From Isoetes taiwanensis (lineage: Eukaryota; Streptophyta; Lycopodiopsida; Isoetales; Isoetaceae), in assembly GCA_021234155.1 (NCBI GenBank), contig JAJEKV010000098.1:611084-675083 (forward strand): a DNA stretch of 64,000 bases, in the 5' to 3' direction. Each line of letters begins with the position of its first letter. Within the stretch, counting starts at the first letter, position 1. The translations under genes were made by a program, and so were the position numbers. This document shows positions 56,814 through 64,000 of this stretch, in pieces. The notes beneath the pieces are model-generated. The model searched no databases, was not told where the DNA came from, and saw only the letters and a list, made by a program, of their open reading frames with translations.

Positions 56814-57953
56814 TCGAATACAATTTTGGTACTTTGAAATATCATATAATTAAAAAATGACTCATTGTAACATAAAAATACCTTTTCTGGAATAGAATTC
56901 AAGCTAGCAAAATGTTGTGTAGGATGTACACTTAAATTAGTGGTTTTCTCTAAAAACACACTTCAGGTAAATTCTAACTGTTAGGAAAAGCGTCACTTTG
57001 ACATAGTCAATTTTCTCTTTGCATAAAAAATTGAGTGATTTTGGGGGGGTCAAAATGCAATTTTATGATCAAAATAAAAATTTTACCTCATTTTAGCTCT
57101 TTTTTTGGAAAAAAAAAAGGGAATCTTTGAGCAATATTCCTTTTGCTCCCGTTTCAATGATTTTCTCCCGTTTAATATGCAACTTTGTTCATACAGGCCC
57201 CTATTTGTACACGTCAAGTATTGTTAACCCCTTAAATTAACAAGAGATTGAGGTTGGGAATTGTGTTGATGTATAATGTTCCCTAAACATGTGAACATGT
57301 GAGCATCTCATATTCCCAGAGATCTAGTACCTTGAAAGGGATATGCCATCTGCTTAGGGAGGTAAAAGAACCTTTATATATGCCATTGTTTTAATAAAAA
57401 GCCCTTAGCATACACTTTATGAATTTCGATACACATATACCTCCAACCCCCTCCGTCCCTCCTGGCTTTTGTGTGTCATTTAAAATAATAAAAAAAAAAG
57501 GTTGTCCTAGAAACACCTCATTCATGCTTTGGAGGGGTCTTCTAAATGACTCCCCTTTGCCACAGTCTAAGCACACCTTGATACGTGGTATGATTTCAAT
57601 TTCGTTTAAACTTTGGGGAAAGTTGTTACTTCAAGAATTGGTTTGAATATATTTCTGTGTAAATTGGTAGCCGAGGGGGTTTTTGTTTTCTTTTAACCTT
57701 TTGTTTTGGACTTGTTAAATAACATAAGGTTGCAATTCCCATGTGTCGTTTCATATGCGAATTCAAATATGCAAAAATGAAGGGCAAATTGCTAAGATAG
57801 ATGAGAGAAAAATTGAACAACATTGAGATGAAAATATTAGGTTTGATAATAACAGATTACATTATTTGCGAGGAAATTGGAGACCCGAAATTATGGATAC
57901 ATGACACAAATATCATACAAAAATATCATATATTCCAGTAAAATATTAAGCGA
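56814..57953. other. Intergenic, no gene recognised
   Basis: AT-rich. A stretch near 57590-57670 resembles 52730-52810 (TTGTTACTTC(G/A)AGAATTGGTTTG...AAATTGGTAGCCGAGGG), showing a dispersed repeat copy about 4.9 kb apart. Confidence 0.5.
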
Positions 57954-58576
57954 TCAATCCATGTTTTCCACATATTTAATAAGGTGTGGTTCCATGTCAA
58001 CCGTTCTATCTAGTTCTGGGTGTGAATCTAACACTTCATGCACTGTCATCCCCATAGCCAAATTATTCATAGTAGACATAAACTTCATCAAAAAATCATC
58101 TGTCACAGAATTTTTTGGATCATAATAGATTCAGGGCTTGCGTTTGATTGTAGAAGTTTTTGAGAGCTTCATCATCCACTATGATTATATCATCCTTATT
58201 CTCGATACCAAGTTCATCCATCATGTTACTCAAGTGTTTGATGAAAATAGGCTTGCTTGTTGGATCCTTGGGATTAGTGAACTTCACACATTTGTGTTGA
58301 TTCCAAAAGGTCAATCAATGTCTATCCATTTTTCCCAGTGCCTTCAAAGTATCCTTGATATTCCGGAGTTCCATGGATGACCAAAAACCAACTCGAAATA
58401 ACCTAAATGCCTCATCTAGCATCTCCTTCAAGTGTGGCCGCGGATAGATCCACTTGGAATTTGATTCTACTGGTGTCTGGTGAAACTGATCTCTAGCCAC
58501 TTTATTTTTCGGAAAAGTCTTACAAAGAACTCCATTTAGGTCGAACACCACAACCTTCTTAGAAACGCAAGGGAAG
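57954..58576 (-). pseudogene. FCP1/NLI-interacting-factor-like phosphatase pseudogene
   Basis: Minus strand. A TTTCAG acceptor precedes the exon at 58576. KKVVVFDLNGVLCKTF carries the HAD-phosphatase motif I in its plant FCP1-like variant (D-L-N-G-V-L). Then GFWSSMELRNIKDTLKALG, an in-frame stop at 58315-58317, and TFWNQHKCVKFTNPKDPTSK, PIFIKHLSNMMDELG and DDIIIVDDEALKNFYNQ (motif III/IV Asp pair). After a frameshift near 58130 the C-terminus continues as YYDPKNSVTDDFLMKF to a TGA at 57954-57956. Domain order and length match a complete C-terminal FCP1-like domain. The family dephosphorylates proteins such as RNA polymerase II tails. The stop and frameshift make this copy non-functional unless read differently. 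Confidence 0.75.
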
Positions 58577-59284
58577 CTGAAACATAAAACATGTATCTGG
58601 TCAGCAAGATATGATTAGCATGCACACCCTTATATTATACATTGCAACAATACAAACGCCTCAGGCATGATTTGAGTTAGGCTTAACCAAATTGCGCTCG
58701 GCGTGATTTTATTGTGACAATGAAATGTAATCAAAGCACGCTTGGCATGATTAATTCAAACTAAAGATAAATTAAATCACGCGTGGCGTGATTTCATCTG
58801 CAAGGCGATACCTATCATCTTCAGTTTTCCAGTCGTCTGTCGTCGTCATTCTTCCCTTCGCCACCCTTAATCTCCGTGCTCTTTTGACTGTTAGAATTGT
58901 TATTTTCTATTAGTTCCTCTACGTCCTTCACAACTGACATTATTTTAGTATTGATTTGGCAACTGAGAATAACTAGAGTCGCTTCATTGGGTTATTAATG
59001 GCCCCTTCACTCTCGGTTGCCTTATCAATTAGATCCATGTTAACATGTGAATCTATTTTATTGTTGCTTGCATCGCCCGCAAGGGAGGCAAGGATATCCT
59101 CTATGTTCTCCTTTATCACATTACTTTGAGCAGCCAGTTTAGCAGTCAGTTGATCTTTTTTGGGTTGCCCCTAGGGGGGCAAGCCCTCGTTTGTGTGGGT
59201 TTATGGCATATTTCAAGTATATGCCAGTATATGCCAGAAATATGCCATGACTGCTAAAAACTTACTATAGGGTGTAAATGTTAG
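58577..59284. other. Spacer upstream of the FCP1-like relic
   Basis: It may hold the earlier exons of the FCP1-like gene on the minus strand, but no coding is recognisable. A CACGC(T/G)TGGCGTGATT word recurs at about 58697, 58738 and 58780. Confidence 0.4.
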
Positions 59285-59530
59285 GTCGCCGCTGTTGGTG
59301 CATAGCCAGTTTGGAAACCGGCTAACCGTTTGTCTCATTCGTTCTGGCGCCCTTCTCTTTGGAGCCTCGGGTTTCACAGGTATCTCTATGGCGAGCCTGT
59401 GGTTAAGGCTTGTGTGGAGGCAGGGATTGATTATTTGGACATTACCGGGGAGCCTGAGTTTATGGAAAGAATGGAAGCTGCGTATCATTCCAAGGCTTTC
59501 GAAAATGGTTCCCTGGTTATGATAGTATAG
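59285..59530 (+). pseudogene. Saccharopine-dehydrogenase-like oxidoreductase fragment with internal deletion
   Basis: Frame 3 gives GALLFGASGFTG (Rossmann G-x-S-G-F-T-G dinucleotide-binding motif). Then the other frame takes over at ACAGGTATCTCTATGGCG as LYGEPVVKACVEAGIDYLDI, TGEPEFMERMEAAYHSKAFE, NGSLVMIV and a stop at 59528-59530. In the family (plant SCPDH-like) these two blocks are separated by some 80-100 residues, so the middle has been lost. No introns are present. It is a dead fragment. Confidence 0.82.
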
Positions 59531-59844
59531 CAGGCAAATAGTGTAAAAGCACGCATGAATTTGCCATAGTCCACGGTTGACCTTAAAATTTGCAAAGCAG
59601 AGCCCTAAGAGCCCGAAATTGGTCTGTAGGTTTTGAGTCTCGGCCTGCAAATTTCCCCTGTTTTTTAAAAATTTTTTGAAGCAGAGCTATCGGTTTCTTC
59701 TTTTGCATACGAAAAGGGCCTCTGTTCCCTGCATTTTTTCGGCTTTGCAGTGGTACGATGCATTTTTTCGGATGCAGTGGCTTTGCATCCGTATCTTCTA
59801 AGAGTTTTGGGCAAAAGAATTAGTGGGTGATCTTGCTAAACTTC

Positions 59845-61143
59845 CATTTTGCACCGCAGGAAATATTGGGTCCAGCTATAATAACTAATTTTTGTGCGGG
59901 ATGCTCTTCGATCATTCCACCAGGCCACAAATTTGATACCATATCGGATAATAGCAGGATATGCACAATGTGGACTTCGCAAACAGGTTATGCAGCTCAT
60001 CAAACAGATACAAGTGCAAGGTATTGTGCCAAACAGGGTTGGTCTGCTTAGAATTGTTGATTCCTGTTCCAACTTATCTAACATAACTATAGGCAAGATA
60101 TTTCATGCTTATCTTCTTTACAAGAAATTTGAGCTAGATATTACCGTTGCAGCCATTATGTGTATGTATGCTAGACATGGTTGCTTAGAGGCTGGTTGTG
60201 ATTTTTTCAACAGAATGAAACAAAGGAATGTGATCTCATGGACTTCCTTGATTTATTGCCATGCTGGGTAGGATATGCAAAAGAATCTATTTGGCTGTTC
60301 TGGGAAATGAAAATGAAAGTTATGCAACCAGATGAGATTGCATTTTTGGCCATTTTGACTCAGTGTTCTCTTCTTCACCAGGGAAAGGTGATCCATGTCT
60401 GTGTCATCGGTATGGGTTTTCAGTTATATTGGCAATGCACTGGTAAATAGTATGCAAGATGCTTGAGCCTGGACGATATGAAAAAACAGTCTCATGGACT
60501 AGTTTAATTGCTGCATATGCACAAGATGGGCAGACCAATGAAGTTTCTTACCTTTTCGGAAAAATGCAGGAGGAAGATCTTAAACTAGATGAGGCCACTT
60601 TTGTCTCTATTCTCACTACATGTGCCACCAAGACAAATATGGTACTGGGAAAGTCAATTCATAACTATATTATTGACCATGGTTTTCTGCAAAATGTAAT
60701 TTTGAAGAATTTACTAATAAATATGTGCACAAAAAGTGGCAATGTTGATGATGCATCTCAGGTTTTCAACAATATGCATCAAAAAAACGTCATCTCATGG
60801 ACGACCATGTTAGCAGGATATGCAAGTCATGGGTATGCTTCTACTCTTTATTTCTTTGGACAAATGCAGAAGGCTGGCATCAGACCCAATGAGGTCTCAT
60901 TTCTTTATGTTTTAACTGCATGTAGCCATACAGGTCTGCTTACAGAACGTGTTCACTAGTTTTCCCTTCTCACAAAAGACTATGTCATGAATAGAGCACT
61001 ATGTCTGCATGGTCGATCTTCTTGGAAGGTCTGGGCTGGTAGATGAGGCAAAAGATTTTATAAATAAGATGCCAATTGAACCTGATGATGTTGTGTGGAT
61101 GTTCTATCTTAATGCTTGCAAAATCTGTAGTGATGCAGATTGA
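59845..61143 (+). pseudogene. PLS-class PPR protein pseudogene
   Basis: Successive pentatricopeptide units across three frames. 59894-60271 has YRIIAGYAQCGLRKQVMQLI, MYARHGCLEAGCDFFNRMKQ and RNVISWTSLI. 60270-60450 has WEMKMKVMQPDEIAFLAIL. 60459-60959 has TVSWTSLIAAYAQDGQTNEV, a CTKSGNVDDASQVFNNM unit, NVISWTTMLAGYASHG and PNEVSFLYVLTACSHTGLL. 60990-61143 has [20 protein letters not shown] and PIEPDDVVW, the start of the E domain. No DYW deaminase end. At least three frameshifts or stops. Intronless like most PPR genes. Intact family members bind organellar RNA, often for C-to-U editing. Confidence 0.9.
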
Positions 61144-63687
61144 GAAACGTGTGCCATTCCTCCAAGCTGCATGAATTGGTTATCTGTTCCACTATAGCAT
61201 TTGGAAAAGGTTATATTCATGGCTTTAAACCACCCTCAAACTGGCCTGAAGAACATTAATGATTGGGTTGCCCATAGGGCAAACTCTCTGATTGTGAGAA
61301 GGGAAGGCGCATATGATTAGAAGTTACTGTTTTCATGGGTGTGAGTGGTGCATTCTATGTCATGCCCCAAGATTTTTGTCATTGGCATGGGCTGTGCAAC
61401 TGATTTCCCCTTTGGCACTTGGGCACCTCATTGAAGCTATGAACGATGCAGAAAAGGCCCTTCTATTCTAGCCCCTCGTCGCAGCGGCCCGTCTGATCTC
61501 ATTTTTTCAGCCTAGCACATTGCTCAGCGGAAAGCACAGTTTGGATTGGATAGGTGATGGAACTATTTGGCTCTTGGTGTCACGAACTGCAAAAACTCGA
61601 CATCATCTATGCAAACCTCGATGCAGCAGTAAGGACTATCAGTAGAGGCAGGCTCAGATCCTAGCAATGGCTAATGCATTTTCAAGGTATGGGCAACATC
61701 CCATTTTTGTTCGGAGATTTGGGCCTTGCTTTTGCTGCTATTACTGTCATGAAATGGATCATTTGAAATGGTCTTATCCTAAACTTACCAACTCTAAAAG
61801 GAAGAACTGGTAGAGGTTGAGCAAGATCTAAATAAGGGGGAGCCACACGAAGGGGGAGAGGAGCAGAGTGTAAAGTTGGGCAATTTTGGAATAATTTATA
61901 CAATTCTAGCTGACCAAATCTCCAAGGATCGTAGAGGCAGGTGTCTGATCACATCTGCTAAACCTCAATCTTTATACTCCTTTTGTGTTTGGACATCTTT
62001 CCAATTTATCTAATGATATACTTGCAAATTTTCAATTTTGTCAAGTTTGTGTTTCATGTTGTAGAGATCCTGGGCATTAGTATAGAAAGGGACAGTGTTG
62101 GTACATGCCCATTGTTTATGGTAATAATATTTGAGATGTTTGAGTCCAAGGGATGGCAAGCAACTTTTGACACTGCCGTTTATCTAATTTTATTTGCATC
62201 TTAAACATAGGGTCTTACCCATCTCTTGGCTATTTAATTGACACTTCTCAAAAATAGCAAAGAAAGTATTATCCTACATGTCATCTCTCAAGGATATGTG
62301 GATTCCAATGAAGCTACTTACGTTTCTTATATCACAATGGTTTTATTACTTAAATGTATAGACTTGGATTTATATTAGAATCGAGATAATGATTGCTTCT
62401 AAATGTATCTCTAATTTCATAATGAAGGTAGCAATAGGAAATATGTGTTAGGTACTTTTTTGCCTAATGCTGAGTCGAGGGATGTCAAAATGATATAAAG
62501 AGACATGATGTTCTAAATTTACAATAGACTCACCTTTTTCGACAATATGCTACACTAGGAAGATATTTACTATTATTGTCGTTGCAATATATTGATATTG
62601 ATGTGTTTTAATGAAATTATTGATTGCCCACTTCTTGAGTTTATTGTGCTAGGGTGTCCATTGCAAAAGAGATTCGTGGTTTCTAGAACATGATCAAGCC
62701 ATGGTCCTTCTAATGTTAAGAAATGGTGTTATATTGTATCATAATGCAAGAAGAGAGAGCAAGTGCTTTAGGAAGTCTAAATACAACTGTAGGCATCTAA
62801 TCCAAATGTTAGAACAACCATTTTAAATGCTTTCTTAGGCGAACCATTGGTCAAAGCATTGATCTTTGCTAAGTATAATTACTTGGTAAGTTGAATACGG
62901 AACAATATATTGCTAACAGTTATGATGCCATATTGATTGAACAAAAATTGAATATGCCATGCAATAGATTGCTCTAGCCTGAACTTATCCACTATATATG
63001 ATAAGTACAACACAAATAATGGGATTATATAAACATTATACGAAATCCCATAGATATCATTCTAGAATGCCCTAGATATCACTCTCTAGGAGCTAGTAGG
63101 TGTTTACGCTTCTGTCCTTGTCTTTCCTTCACAATCATAGCATTTCATGATATTGTATAGTGTAGTTCTTATTTTGTTACATTCATCTAACATATCAAGC
63201 TCCTTGGATTGCAGTTGCTAATTCGTTCGTCAAATGCAACTGTATTTGCACAGTGGAAGTTAACATTGAGCACTTCTTAACTGTAGATTATATTCCACTT
63301 GGTTTGTACAGTTGCGGTTGGTGTTACAGCTGCAAGTTTTGTTTGTATCATGGTATCTACAGATGCAATCAGGTACTTATAGCTATAGGTATAGCAACAG
63401 TTTATAAGTACGGTGACAGTTTCAGCCATAGTTGCAGTCACAGATCTACTATAGTTGCTATCTAGAGCCAAACCCTTGCTCATGTGGGTTTTCAGCATAT
63501 CCTAAGCATATGTTGGATATTCTGATATGCTGTGTGGTCCTTGGTACTGTGGTTGTCAAACTGTTCCCTATTCTACATGTTACAGTGGTGAGAATTCTCT
63601 GTCATATTTTAGACCTATAGTAGCAGTTTATTTTTGTATGTCTTTTTCTCTTCTAGAGTGATCACAACCGGTTTAGATTTTGGATTC

Positions 63688-63688
<1 letters not shown>
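61144..63688. other. Intergenic, no gene recognised
   Basis: AT-rich. No coding, tRNA or transposon protein that I can support. A GGGTTGCCCATAGGGCAA at about 61264 resembles GGGTTGCCCCTAGGGGGGCA at 59163, a possible small dispersed palindromic repeat. Confidence 0.45.

Positions 63689-63720
<32 letters not shown>
63689..63720. repeat. Poly(T) run, 32 nt
   Basis: 32 consecutive T. It could be the poly(A) tail of a retroelement inserted on the minus strand, but no target duplication or element body was recognised to its right. Confidence 0.95.
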
Positions 63721-63723
<3 letters not shown>

Positions 63724-64000
63724 TTTCTATGCCTAAGCTAAGCAAAATGCATTGGACCTCTATCATTACCAGCATAAAGTACTGACAGCTGCTTAAATGT
63801 GTGCCAATATTGGCTACTGTTCTTATTCTTAGCTTAAACATTTTTTGGAACGCCCAATCTTATCATTCCTCGCCATATCTCATTTTAAAAGTTTGGCATT
63901 TCCTAGTCTCATTATATACATGGTTCTTGAAATAAACAAGATTATTTGGAAGTATAATGTGTTTAACAAGTGTTGCCTTATGCGGACCAGATTTCTCGAG

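Noticed and set aside
63689-63720. Poly(T) as the tail of a minus-strand retrogene
   Set aside because: No target duplication, no coding or SINE body found to the right; left as a simple repeat.

Overview
This looks like nuclear DNA of a land plant with a large, repeat-rich genome. The evidence is AT-rich sequence, GT-AG introns, relics of an intronless PLS-class pentatricopeptide (PPR) gene, plant-type LINE and Harbinger proteins, and very long (TC)n tracts. A fern or another seed-free vascular plant fits best, but that is inference. I see no bacterial operons, no rRNA genes, no clearly functional tRNA gene and no CRISPR array. Most of the window is decayed mobile DNA with a few small candidate host genes.

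Layout. 0-3.2 kb: a short-word tandem repeat, a stop-interrupted coding relic, an intact acidic CxxC protein (2265-2756) and a PPR fragment. 3.5-6.7 kb: Helitron copy 1 (+). 7-8.2 kb: tandem repeats containing tRNA-like dimers. 10-12.3 kb: two small candidate ORFs and a hAT relic (-). 12.6-13 kb: three tRNA-like units (-). 13.4-16 kb: Helitron copy 2 (-), same family as copy 1, with an in-frame internal deletion. 16.3-18.5 kb: (TC)n tracts and a tRNA-derived SINE with a 10-bp target duplication.

18.5-30 kb is a nest. A LINE ORF1 RNA-binding fragment (LINE B) runs in frame into the C-terminal half of a Harbinger transposase. The Harbinger Myb-like partner follows on the minus strand, with another open coding stretch between them. 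LINE A (22.6-29.9 kb, +) has (TC)n on both sides. Its ORF1 is split by a 5'-truncated L1-type LINE (minus, 23231-25968) bounded by a 17-bp duplication.

30-41 kb: small repeats, a second hAT relic (-), a coiled-coil/zinc-finger coding region with one in-frame stop, a foldback MITE with ~104-bp inverted repeats, and a four-exon gene (38935-39620) whose three introns are all phase 1. 41.8-51 kb: an Ulp1-protease relic (+) and a transposase-like relic (-) that may belong to one large transposon. Between them lie a strand-asymmetric minisatellite and twelve GAATATTC palindromes. 51-64 kb: an acidic hypothetical gene, two clusters of GTGTATTC/GAATACAC hairpins, and remnants of three host genes within 3.2 kb (an FCP1-like phosphatase, a saccharopine-dehydrogenase-like oxidoreductase and a PPR protein), followed by AT-rich DNA with nothing recognisable.

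No pathway can be assembled. The best candidates for living host genes are 2265-2756 and 38935-39620. The best candidates for something new are the (TC)n-flanked LINE, the hairpin families, the tRNA-like dimers and the Ulp1/transposase pair.
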